From SIG440 sp045579055 (GTDB lineage: Bacteria > Bacillota > Clostridia > Monoglobales > Monoglobaceae), in the NCBI GenBank assembly GCA_045579055.1, contig JAZNLK010000093.1, positions 1 to 20,709 of the forward strand: 20,709 nt of DNA, written 5' to 3'. Every line of letters begins with the position of its first letter. The stretch's first letter is position 1. The notes beneath the pieces are model-generated. The model made no database searches, was not told the DNA's origin, and saw nothing but the letters and a program-made list of their open reading frames with translations. The position numbers and the translations under genes were made by a program. Shown here one piece after another: positions 1 through 7,392 of this stretch.

Positions 1-412
1 TATGAAGCGGTCCGTATTCACGAACAAGCTTTGTTGCTCCACCTGCAAATTCAATGTCCACCGTTTTATAATAAATGGGAAGAATACCCGGACTTGTGGT
101 TATACCGAGCATAACGACGCCAAGTAAGATAAGTAATGTTGTTATCTTTTTATTGCTCTTTATTTTGCAAAAACGCTGTACCATCATCAGCAAAAAGAAC
201 GGAAGAAAAACACTTCCGAGATAGGCTATTCTGTTTGAATTCAGCGCTGCATCAAGTTCCTTTGATACAGACAACATAAAGTAACCGAGATTACATACAG
301 CCACAGAAACAAATAACCAAATCAGCCATTCATCACGCTTTTTATCTGCAAGAACACAAATTCCAACCATTGATAGAGAAATAATGGCGATAATTCCGTA
401 TGCTAAAGGCAA
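1..412 (-). CDS. Partial membrane sensor, N-terminal 7TM histidine-kinase-type region
   Basis: The frame is open from the start codon to the window edge, so only the first 137 codons are present. The translation begins LPLAYGIIAIISLSMVG and has alternating hydrophobic stretches (near residues 3-20, 29-45, 60-75 and 85-102). Next comes a segment with IYYKTVDIEF followed by REYGPLH. That layout, ending in a conserved EYGPL before the next helix, is what I know from the HisKA_7TM sensor region, which sits in front of histidine kinase or diguanylate cyclase domains. I chose the TTG at 412-410 because a perfect AAGGAGG lies 8 nt upstream. An in-frame ATG at 433-431 (adding MKKEVPL) has no ribosome binding site. 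Its output domain lies outside the window, so kinase versus cyclase is undecided. A promoter sits at 479-507. Confidence 0.6.
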   Translation of the reverse strand, partial: MPLAYGIIAIISLSMVGICVLADKKRDEWLIWLFVSVAVCNLGYFMLSVSKELDAALNSNRIAYLGSVFLPFFLLMMVQRFCKIKSNKKITTLLILLGVVMLGITTSPGILPIYYKTVDIEFAGGATKLVREYGPLH

Positions 413-478
413 GAGGGGCACCTCCTTTTTCATCAGTTTTGTATGTCAATATGTATTTATATACAAAAATCCATATGT

Positions 479-507
479 ATCATACCACAAAAGTAACAAA
501 AAATCAA
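479..507 (-). promoter_or_regulatory. SigA-type promoter of the 7TM sensor gene
   Basis: On the minus strand TTGATT (507-502) and TATGAT (484-479) are separated by exactly 17 nt. They match the consensus at 4 of 6 and 5 of 6 positions. The expected transcript start near 472 leaves a leader of about 60 nt before the TTG start. The rest of the gap between 434 and 670 shows no gene or terminator that I can support. Confidence 0.55.
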
Positions 508-670
508 TCGTAATACCCAACAAAGTTATTCGCCCGTTTTATTGCTACCTCCACAACGAGGGCAATTGCATTTACAAGCTTATATCTTCAATTTTACTCT
601 GCAAATTCCCGTTGAAACAATCTTTTCATGGTAATTCGCTATAAACTCCGCAATAGGGTTGTCATCAGCT

Positions 671-3298
671 TCAATCAAAGCTAATCTTAATTTGGGTTAC
701 TCTTGGTGTAGTGAGGCCGTTGTATGCATAAAGTTCAACTCTATATTCCAGCACATCATCTTTTTGAAGTTTCGCACCCCTGGGTTCAACCCACTCGCCA
801 CCATTCACACGAACCGTAATATTAACAGCCGTTTTGGGCGGAACCTCACCTTCAAATGTTGCATCAGAAATCGTGCACTGTTCATCAATGTTATAGCTAT
901 CAGAATAATAAAACTCACTAAAGCTACGATCAAGAATATTACCAATTTCTGTTGTAATCATTCCGTGAGGTCCATTTGTGGGTAAGTGTGTGCAACGTTC
1001 GGAATTAAATCCCTTTTCGCCATTCCACCAAACGCTGGAAAATCCCTTGTGATCACCGTCAACCTTATGGTTTGCAACCGCCAGGTCAATAAATCCATCT
1101 TCATTAAAATCTGCCGCCATACATCCGGATGCGGAATGCGTATAAAGCAAATCTCTGTCAAGTTCCTTGAACTTTCCTTCCCGATTCCAATAAAGGAAGG
1201 AATTCACATCCCTGTCCTTCCCGCCATGATAACTGCCTGCGAACAAATCAAGCCAGCCATCACCGTTAAAATCAGCAACCGCCATATGGTCTGCCGCATC
1301 ACCCCTGAGAACACATTTGCGGCTTTCACTAAGACCTTCAGGTCCGTTCCAATAAATATAAACAAAGCTGTGGTGAGGTTCGTTAGGCTTTATTTTTCCC
1401 GTTGCTGTATGTCCGCCAACAATAATGTCAGGATAACCGTTTTTCGAAAGGTCAGCCGCGCTGACACCTATTGGATGATATGTTGCAAGTTCCATCGAAC
1501 GCTCCATGGAATATCCTTCAGGCCCACCCCAAAGAATAATTGCATTTTTGCCTCCGCAAGGAAGAATCAGATCAAGCCAACCGTCCATGTTGATGTCTAC
1601 CGCTGCAGGCCATCTCACCGAACAACCTTCCGGAAGCTCTACTGTTTTGTATGTAGAAAAATTATCCTTTGCAGAATAAACACGCATTTCTTTCCACCAG
1701 TTACCGGGTGTTGCAACCTCCAGATATCCGTCATGGTCAAAGTCACCGGCACAAACACCCCAACCACCATCGGTTATCATATTAAAACTTTTTTCAGGTT
1801 CAAATCCGTTTGGTCCGAAATGATGAACATGATGACCCACATCCAGATGTCCTGAATTTTCGGAGTTATTTGCAATAAGAAGCTCTGCCCAACCATCATC
1901 ATTAAAGTCTGCAATAAGTGCATCAACACCACAATGGCACGGTACCTCCGTCATATTTTCGGGTGAATATCCATCCTTTGTTCCCCAATAAATATAGCTT
2001 TCTTCAAAGCCGATTGCAGAACGTGCAAAGTGGTCAATCAAAACCACCTTCACTTCCTCATTGGGGTTTTTGATAAGGTATCCTCTTCTTGTGTCCTCAC
2101 CGACAAAAAGCTGAGGATTTTCAAAATCGGGATATGTAAACAGCTTTGAATTATGGGTATATGAATTTCGCACATTACCCTGAGCAAAGAGAACCTTGCC
2201 CTCAAGAATATCAACATCACAGCACATAAAGGTGTCAACCACCGTTCTCGGCTTTTTGTCGAAGCCGTCAGTACCATTCCACAAAATGAAGCTCTGCTGT
2301 TTTGTTTCATCGTTGGGGTCGGGAGCAAGACAGCCAACAGCAATATCGTCATAACCGTCTCCATCAATGTCACCAACGGCAACAGAGAGAGCAAAGTTCA
2401 CATCAAACTCAAGAACAACCTCCAGCTGACGATACTTGTTCGCTGTGAAAAAGTAAACCTTTTTGCCTGTTGACATAGTGAAGCAACTCTTGCCGTTCCA
2501 TTTCACAGACTGCAAAAGTGCGCTCACACCAAAGACATTTTCTGCGTCACTGGTAATTTTTATTTCCACCTCAGGATTTGCAATTTCAGACTCAGGACGA
2601 GCAGGCAGAACAGTCTTGTTTTCTGGACTGAGCCCCTCAGCACTTCCCCAATATACCACTGTTTCTGTGGTCTTGGCATCACGCACAATAAGGTCATCAA
2701 AGCCATCACCATCAAGGTCTGTCGCCGTTATTTGCCAAGGCTCTGTGGGTAGCTCAAAGTCAGTATAGCCTTCCCATTCATAGCAATCAAGCTTGGTTTT
2801 TTCGAACAATCTGACTCTTTTGTAGGCAGGCTCGGCAAAGGCTAAGATTTGCTTTCCGTTGCCCTTGAAATTTCCATGACAGCAATCAAATGTCCATGGG
2901 GTTGGGATTCGGATTCTGTTGTTTTCAGAATATCCGTCCTTTGTTCCGAAATAAATATCTGTTGACGCAAAAGGTGCCGCCATATCGTAATAACCTGCAA
3001 CAACAATATCCTGATAGCCGTCACCGTCAATATCCAGCACCATTCCGCTGTAGCTTCCTTGAGCCGGAAGCTCGTCACGTTCACCTGTTTTTGTGTTATA
3101 AACATACACAGGGGTTGATTCGTGATGGTTCTGACAGTTTGCAAACACAAGATCTATGTATCCGTTTTTGTCCAGATCGTATTGGAAAATACGCTGCAAA
3201 ACACCCTTTTTTGAAACATATATATTTTGTCCACCATTACCAAAAACACCTTTTTTAAAGGCGTCAAAGCCTTCGGTAATCCATGCTTTTTTACTCAT
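671..3298 (-). CDS. FG-GAP/VCBS repeat beta-propeller protein (875 aa), paralogue of 10425-13238
   Basis: The protein is built of repeated blades carrying calcium-loop motifs of the D-x-D/N-x-D-G-a-x-D type, at residues 41, 89, 194, 310, 464, 519, 568, 616, 676 and 730 (for example DIDGDGYDD and DFNGDGWLD). Most are preceded by a YWG/WNG..(D/E)G(Y/F) turn. Ten loops suggest one large or two stacked propellers. Residues from about 790 to 875 are a non-repeat, probably beta-sandwich, tail ending TPRVTQIKISFD. The start MSKKAWITEG has no hydrophobic leader, so no signal peptide is visible, which is odd because this repeat type is usually extracellular and calcium-loaded. The first 50 residues share GN.GQN.YVS.KGVLQRIF with the paralogue. 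A weak AAGGA precedes the ATG, and a promoter lies at 3358-3386. No clear terminator follows. Enzymatic activity is not predictable. Ligand binding or scaffolding is my inference. Confidence 0.85.
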   Translation of the reverse strand: MSKKAWITEGFDAFKKGVFGNGGQNIYVSKKGVLQRIFQYDLDKNGYIDLVFANCQNHHESTPVYVYNTKTGERDELPAQGSYSGMVLDIDGDGYQDIVVAGYYDMAAPFASTDIYFGTKDGYSENNRIRIPTPWTFDCCHGNFKGNGKQILAFAEPAYKRVRLFEKTKLDCYEWEGYTDFELPTEPWQITATDLDGDGFDDLIVRDAKTTETVVYWGSAEGLSPENKTVLPARPESEIANPEVEIKITSDAENVFGVSALLQSVKWNGKSCFTMSTGKKVYFFTANKYRQLEVVLEFDVNFALSVAVGDIDGDGYDDIAVGCLAPDPNDETKQQSFILWNGTDGFDKKPRTVVDTFMCCDVDILEGKVLFAQGNVRNSYTHNSKLFTYPDFENPQLFVGEDTRRGYLIKNPNEEVKVVLIDHFARSAIGFEESYIYWGTKDGYSPENMTEVPCHCGVDALIADFNDDGWAELLIANNSENSGHLDVGHHVHHFGPNGFEPEKSFNMITDGGWGVCAGDFDHDGYLEVATPGNWWKEMRVYSAKDNFSTYKTVELPEGCSVRWPAAVDINMDGWLDLILPCGGKNAIILWGGPEGYSMERSMELATYHPIGVSAADLSKNGYPDIIVGGHTATGKIKPNEPHHSFVYIYWNGPEGLSESRKCVLRGDAADHMAVADFNGDGWLDLFAGSYHGGKDRDVNSFLYWNREGKFKELDRDLLYTHSASGCMAADFNEDGFIDLAVANHKVDGDHKGFSSVWWNGEKGFNSERCTHLPTNGPHGMITTEIGNILDRSFSEFYYSDSYNIDEQCTISDATFEGEVPPKTAVNITVRVNGGEWVEPRGAKLQKDDVLEYRVELYAYNGLTTPRVTQIKISFD

Positions 3299-3357
3299 AC
3301 TATAATCATTCCTTCATCAAACTTTTATATCACTGTAACTTTAAGTTATCCTTCAAC

Positions 3358-3386
3358 ATTATACAATAACTTATGTTTTATTGCAA
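3358..3386 (-). promoter_or_regulatory. Promoter of the 875-aa FG-GAP gene
   Basis: TTGCAA (3386-3381) and a perfect TATAAT (3363-3358) are separated by 17 nt on the minus strand. Transcription would start near 3351, leaving a leader of about 50 nt. This suggests the gene can be expressed independently of the glycosidase gene upstream. Confidence 0.65.
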
Positions 3387-3503
3387 TAGTTTTCATTACA
3401 TATCACGAATGAACACCAAAATCAGAAAAAATCCTTGCAAAAAACTAAAAGAAACAAGTCCAGTCAATACTAGCTCATTTTCCGGCAAGTCAATTTTTAC
3501 TTA

Positions 3504-3523
3504 TGTCTAACTTTTGTGGACAC
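3504..3523. repeat. Possible solo IS end (IS3-family-like terminal sequence)
   Basis: The stretch TGTCTAACTTTTGTGGACAC resembles the terminal inverted repeats of IS3/IS150-type elements, which commonly carry a TGTCC..ACTTTT core. Only one end is present and no transposase sequence lies near it. It sits in the gap behind the glycosidase stop codon. It could be a relic or a chance match. Confidence 0.25.
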
Positions 3524-3545
3524 TTCATAGCTGGAACCATTTTGG

Positions 3546-5684
3546 TTATTTGAATTTTATTTCAAAATCATACGTTTTGTTTTCATCGGGAAGAATGTAA
3601 AGAACACATGTGTTTTCGTCCGTTTTTATATCTGCAAAGCCTGTTGAATCCGTAAGTTCAAAGCCTTGCGGAATATATAACGTTACAGCATATTCATCAT
3701 TTTCAACCAGAGAAGCCGAGAATTTCAATGTTTTGTCTAAAGCATTCCACTCCATCTTTTCAATTTCTGCCGCTCCTTGGGTTATGTGACGTGAGGTGCT
3801 GATAATTTGCGGTCTGTCAAGCTTTTTGCGGACAGCAATAATCCGACTTTCGTAAGGTTCAAGATTAAGCTCGATTTTTGCATCACTTATACCAAGATAT
3901 TCACGCTTTGTGTAATCGTACAGATGATAATATCCTTCATCAAGATACAAGTCCGCTCCAAGTCGGGTTTCGTATCTGACAGGGTCGTGTTGCATATTGA
4001 ATATATCAACCACGTTATAGCTTTCGTAGGTTTTTTCGATATTCATATTTATGCTGAGAACACGGCTGTCATGTGTATGGTTCTTTGTGTCCATGGGATG
4101 AACATCCATAACAGGAAGACATCTTTTGATTAAGTCAACACGGTCTTCAGGAAGTTTTGGAAGGTCATCGCCCAATGTCATAGGGAGACCAAGAAGTGAA
4201 ACAAAATAAATTCTTGATGCTGCCTGGTTGAAGTTGTTAAATTTTTCGCCAAGAACCACATTGTCGCAATCTGCGTAAAGTGCATTGTTATGAAGGGGAT
4301 AATACTGCATAACCTTCATAACACCTACTCTTCCGAATTCATCCCAATCAAAAATATCTGCTCCGACACGTGCTGCATCAAAAATGTCTGCCGCCCACAA
4401 GACGGTCTGGGGACGTCCTGCACATGAAAGCATATAGACATCATCACCAAAACTTTCTCTTGTTTTCTTAATCATCTGGCGGAATGCTTCCTGGGTCGTC
4501 AGGTCAGTGTCATATGCATCTTCGTGATTACGTTCATGCATACAGATTATGTCGGGGAGAGTGTCATACTTAATCGCTTTGAATCCCCAGTCCAGAATTT
4601 TTTTGCAAGCCATAGGTAAAAATTCGTTAAGATATTTGGGATGTGTTATGTCATAATAATATGTTCCAACCCATGTTTCTATCTTTTTCAGTATGATTTC
4701 GGGATTTTCTTTCACATAGTCAGGCATATCAGGGTCGTTGGTGAAACCAATCCAGAGTGCAGGCTCAAAGCCCAGTTTTTTGATTTCATCAGCCATATAG
4801 CCAAGACCGTGAGGATATTTCACCGGGTCAGGAACCATACAGCAAACACCGTCTTCACGGTAGCCGTGATAGTCTTTATGATACCATTCCCAGTCAATCC
4901 AAACTGCGTCAGCACCGAAGTTTTTCAAATGCTCACTTTGCCATTTTGCGTTTTCAAGAACAACATCCTCTGATGCATTGAACTGAACAGCATACCAGGT
5001 CATCCAACCTGCAGGAGGTTTGGGAAATACAGTCTTTTTGTTTATGGGTGCATAGACCATATCATACTGCTTTGCCATAATGTTCTCAACCCGGCTGATG
5101 CTGAAGCTTCTTTCACCCAAAATAATACCGGTATTCACGGTGAAGTCATAAACATTTTCCGCCCAGTTATATCTGAAACGGAAATCACGTCCACCATCAA
5201 CTTTCATTGCGGAGTCGGTGAGACGGTCGAAGAGCATATCGTCGATATTAGAGGTGGCAGGGCCTATGGCAGAGCGAAGGTTACTTCCGTTTTCCTTTGA
5301 AGACATAGCAAATGTGTCAGTTGGAAAGTTTTTGCCCCACTGAGCCTTTCCGGTGAATGTGCCTGTGCCTTCTGCATCACAGTGCAGATGCGTTTTTACC
5401 CCTTTGGGGGTTACATCAAATTGAAGAGTGATAGTCTTCATGGGGGTCTTTTCTCTGGTGTACGAAATCTTCATTGTGTGTATACAGGTGGTGTGAACTT
5501 CGGTGCTGTGAGCGGTTTCGGTATATTCCGCAAAGTCGATTTCTGCGCCTTGAAAATAGAGCTTTGAAAGCTTCATTTCTGAGAAACATTTTTTGTTGTC
5601 TTTGCAACCTATTTCAAATTCATTGGTTTTAAGGTTATATTTCACGCTGTATGCATTGTAACTGCAATATAGAATAGTAGACAT
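3546..5684 (-). CDS. GH36-type (clan GH-D) alpha-galactosidase-like glycoside hydrolase
   Basis: The 712-aa protein has a beta-rich N-terminal part (about 1-215), a TIM-barrel part (about 220-560) and a C-terminal beta domain. Barrel landmarks fit clan GH-D: GWMTWY at 226-231, VWIDWEWY at 261-268 with D264, IKYD at 371-374 with D374 as likely nucleophile, and ARVGADIFDWDE at 438-449 with D442 as likely acid/base. Alpha-galactosidases of this clan release terminal alpha-linked galactose or related sugars with retention. Exact specificity cannot be read here. No signal peptide is visible (MSTILYCSYN), so a cytoplasmic role on imported oligosaccharides is inferred. The length fits GH36. The start is preceded by an AGGAAGG-type site about 8 nt upstream. 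A palindromic candidate operator lies 18-39 nt upstream. Neighbouring amidohydrolase, aminotransferase and AraC genes point to inducible sugar use. Confidence 0.75.
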   Translation of the reverse strand: MSTILYCSYNAYSVKYNLKTNEFEIGCKDNKKCFSEMKLSKLYFQGAEIDFAEYTETAHSTEVHTTCIHTMKISYTREKTPMKTITLQFDVTPKGVKTHLHCDAEGTGTFTGKAQWGKNFPTDTFAMSSKENGSNLRSAIGPATSNIDDMLFDRLTDSAMKVDGGRDFRFRYNWAENVYDFTVNTGIILGERSFSISRVENIMAKQYDMVYAPINKKTVFPKPPAGWMTWYAVQFNASEDVVLENAKWQSEHLKNFGADAVWIDWEWYHKDYHGYREDGVCCMVPDPVKYPHGLGYMADEIKKLGFEPALWIGFTNDPDMPDYVKENPEIILKKIETWVGTYYYDITHPKYLNEFLPMACKKILDWGFKAIKYDTLPDIICMHERNHEDAYDTDLTTQEAFRQMIKKTRESFGDDVYMLSCAGRPQTVLWAADIFDAARVGADIFDWDEFGRVGVMKVMQYYPLHNNALYADCDNVVLGEKFNNFNQAASRIYFVSLLGLPMTLGDDLPKLPEDRVDLIKRCLPVMDVHPMDTKNHTHDSRVLSINMNIEKTYESYNVVDIFNMQHDPVRYETRLGADLYLDEGYYHLYDYTKREYLGISDAKIELNLEPYESRIIAVRKKLDRPQIISTSRHITQGAAEIEKMEWNALDKTLKFSASLVENDEYAVTLYIPQGFELTDSTGFADIKTDENTCVLYILPDENKTYDFEIKFK

Positions 5685-5701
5685 GGTTAAACACCTTCCT
5701 T

Positions 5702-5723
5702 TATAGTACTATATCCTTATAGT
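5702..5723. promoter_or_regulatory. Candidate operator: overlapping palindromes upstream of the glycosidase
   Basis: TATAGTACTATA (5702-5713) is a perfect 12-nt palindrome. It overlaps a second inverted repeat, ACTATA and TATAGT with a 4-nt spacer (5708-5723). The pair sits 18-39 nt before the glycosidase start codon, where a regulator could block transcription. Because the sequence is AT-rich, part may simply be a -10 region. A clear -35/-10 pair is not evident here. Confidence 0.35.
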
Positions 5724-5936
5724 AACAGATTTTATATAATTTTTCAATATACAAATAAGACCTTTTTCGCCGTAAAAATGTCCTTTGTTTTAATGTCTTT
5801 AAGATAGTCGGTGCGTACTTACTTAAAACCGGTATTTCCCCATTCGTTAGTTATTTTTAACAAATCCTGTTTTCACCTATTCTTTTTTCGTTTCTTCACA
5901 TACATATTAAACCACCACTATAAAACTTCATTTATA

Positions 5937-6105
5937 TGGAAATCAAGCAGCCTCCGGAGCGTTTGTGGAGACTGCTTGATGCCGCACTCTGCCGATAGTG
6001 CGGCAAGCTAATGATTTATTCTGTCATTCCCAAGATGTCATTTATTTATATTAAACACAATTTTGCCAAAAGTGGGTTTTACTCTTGCGAGTCATTCGGC
6101 AAAAC
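5937..6105. repeat. Gene-free stretch with three strong hairpins, candidate dispersed palindromic element or small RNA
   Basis: The gap 5724-6247 has no gene that I can support. Inside it are three hairpins. The first pairs ATCAAGCAG (5942-5950) with CTGCTTGAT (5972-5980) and continues inward through CTCC/GGAG. The second follows at once: GCCGCACT (5981-5988) with AGTGCGGC (5997-6004) around an 8-nt loop. The third pairs TTTTGCC (6061-6067) with GGCAAAA (6098-6104) and encloses ACTC-TTGC-GAGT. The stems are GC-rich in an AT-rich surround. None is followed by a convincing T run on either strand, so they are not ordinary terminators. TTTATAT (5931-5937) and ATATAAA (6113-6119) flank the set as a weak inverted pair. 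Confidence 0.5.
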
Positions 6106-6247
6106 TGTGAGAATATAAATCAATTTTCTTCTGCTGTTTTATTTTCTGCTTTGATATACATGTCCAGTATCGGATCAATACAAAAACATAAAACGCATCT
6201 TTATTAACGGACTTTCACTATCAAGTTAAATGCTATCTCGGCACACT

Positions 6248-6282
6248 AAAAATAAAACACTTGCAGAAAATTTCCGCAAGTG
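6248..6282 (-). terminator. Rho-independent terminator after the amidohydrolase gene
   Basis: On the minus strand CACTTGC (6282-6276) pairs with GCAAGTG (6264-6258), extended inward by a G-T wobble and GAA/TTC pairs. The stem is followed directly by a T-rich run (6257-6248). The hairpin begins about 10 nt after the stop codon, so it ends transcription of the amidohydrolase gene before the glycosidase promoter region. Confidence 0.85.
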
Positions 6283-6291
6283 CCATAAAAA

Positions 6292-7296
6292 CTAAATATC
6301 AAAAAGACTCTTGGCGTTGTTATAGAACAAATCTTCAATCTGCGATGGCAAAATCTCGCCGATTATGCACGCCTGACGCGTTGCCATAAGATTTTCGATG
6401 GCAAAATACCAGTATTTTTCTTCAGGAATCATATTCACCATATTACCCGAATTTTCACGTGCAAGAATCCAATGAAAATCATCCGAGAAAGAAATAGCCT
6501 TTCCTCGGTGTGTACACACGGGGAAGTCGCTTCCCCACATACATTTTTCAACGCCTGCCTTCTTCATAATATAGAACATGGCAGGTGATTCACAGATTGC
6601 CGAAAAATCATACCAAATGTTGTCCAAATGTGCAATTTTTTCGATGCTTTCAATTACTGTCCAGGGTGCAAAACCTCGAGCCGCGTGAGCAAGAATCAAT
6701 GTTGCATCAGGATATTTTTTTGCCTTTTCAATGATATACGAAAGATTCACTTCATCTGAAAGAACTTTGGGTTTTACCATATGAAGTGTTATTGCCAACT
6801 TATGCTTATTGGCAACTTCCCACGCCGCTTCCGGAAGATAATCGCCAACTCCGGCATTGTTATACGTATCTTCAACATCAGCATAACAATGATAACACTT
6901 GAGGCCGCGAATTCTTGGGTGAATCAATCTTTTTTCAAGGTCTTCAGGTGTATCCCCGGGCATAACAATGATTTCGCCAACACTTCCCGCATCCTTTTCG
7001 AGCTGTTGCGCAATAAATTTATCAGAAGCATCGCGTGTGCCGCAAGACGGATCCTTCATGCTCCGTTCAGGAAATGTTATCATATTCATATGAAATTCCT
7101 TTGGATTGCATAAGGCAGGAAACATTGCCTCCATATATCCCTCATAAGTTCCGTTATCGGGATATGTTGAATTTTTCAGTGCAAAAGACTTATCATACAA
7201 ATGCACGTGCGCATCAAATATTTTATCCGGCAAGAAACCTTCAAGAATTTTTATTGCTTCCATATCTTTTTTTGTATAAAAATTACTATTACTCAC
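6292..7296 (-). CDS. Amidohydrolase-2 family TIM-barrel metal-dependent hydrolase
   Basis: The 334-aa protein shows the family landmarks in order: FDAHVHL with H30 and H32 (the HxH metal site), LHM with H172, LAHAARG with H204, and MWGSDFP with D257. These fit the Amidohydrolase_2 group, whose members hydrolyse lactones, amides and related bonds or decarboxylate aromatic acids. The particular substrate is unknown. The protein is probably cytoplasmic, since no leader is seen. It starts with GTG (7296-7294) preceded by AAAGGAG at 8 nt. A dedicated promoter (7317-7345) lies just upstream and a strong terminator follows, so this is a single-gene transcript. It sits between an aminotransferase-like gene and a glycosidase gene, which suggests a role in breaking down a sugar-derived lactone or amide. 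That role is inference. Confidence 0.8.
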   Translation of the reverse strand: MSNSNFYTKKDMEAIKILEGFLPDKIFDAHVHLYDKSFALKNSTYPDNGTYEGYMEAMFPALCNPKEFHMNMITFPERSMKDPSCGTRDASDKFIAQQLEKDAGSVGEIIVMPGDTPEDLEKRLIHPRIRGLKCYHCYADVEDTYNNAGVGDYLPEAAWEVANKHKLAITLHMVKPKVLSDEVNLSYIIEKAKKYPDATLILAHAARGFAPWTVIESIEKIAHLDNIWYDFSAICESPAMFYIMKKAGVEKCMWGSDFPVCTHRGKAISFSDDFHWILARENSGNMVNMIPEEKYWYFAIENLMATRQACIIGEILPSQIEDLFYNNAKSLFDI

Positions 7297-7316
7297 AACT
7301 CACACTCCTTTTTTCC

Positions 7317-7345
7317 ATTATACAACATTTTGCAAATATATTCAA
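7317..7345 (-). promoter_or_regulatory. Promoter of the amidohydrolase gene
   Basis: TTGAAT (7345-7340) and a perfect TATAAT (7322-7317) are 17 nt apart. The expected start near 7310 leaves only about 14 nt before the GTG codon. The ribosome binding site therefore lies almost at the 5' end of the transcript. Confidence 0.65.
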
Positions 7346-7349
7346 GCAC

Positions 7350-7376
7350 AAAAAGGCACTTTTCAAGTACCTTTTT
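7350..7376 (-). terminator. Rho-independent terminator after the aminotransferase gene
   Basis: A 12-bp stem with one G-T wobble and a 3-nt loop is formed on the minus strand by 7376-7365 and 7361-7350. The 3' arm ends in a run of T. The 5' arm begins with A residues, so it could also act on the other strand. It lies 17 nt past the stop codon and separates the aminotransferase from the amidohydrolase transcript. Confidence 0.85.
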
Positions 7377-7392
7377 GCATGCTTTTATAAAA

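Noticed and set aside
526..660. Minus-strand short frames with a zinc-ribbon-like C-x-C-P-R-C-G-G string and a preceding 33-codon stretch (IEADDNPIAEFIANYHEKIV)
   Set aside because: The two pieces are in different frames, are interrupted by stops, lack a start with a ribosome binding site, and one overlaps the end of the FG-GAP gene. They could be a decayed gene, but nothing supports a family.
986..1855. 289-codon plus-strand open frame
   Set aside because: It runs opposite to the 875-aa FG-GAP gene, whose repeats are clear. The translation is Cys/Ile/Arg-rich without domain features and is a shadow frame.
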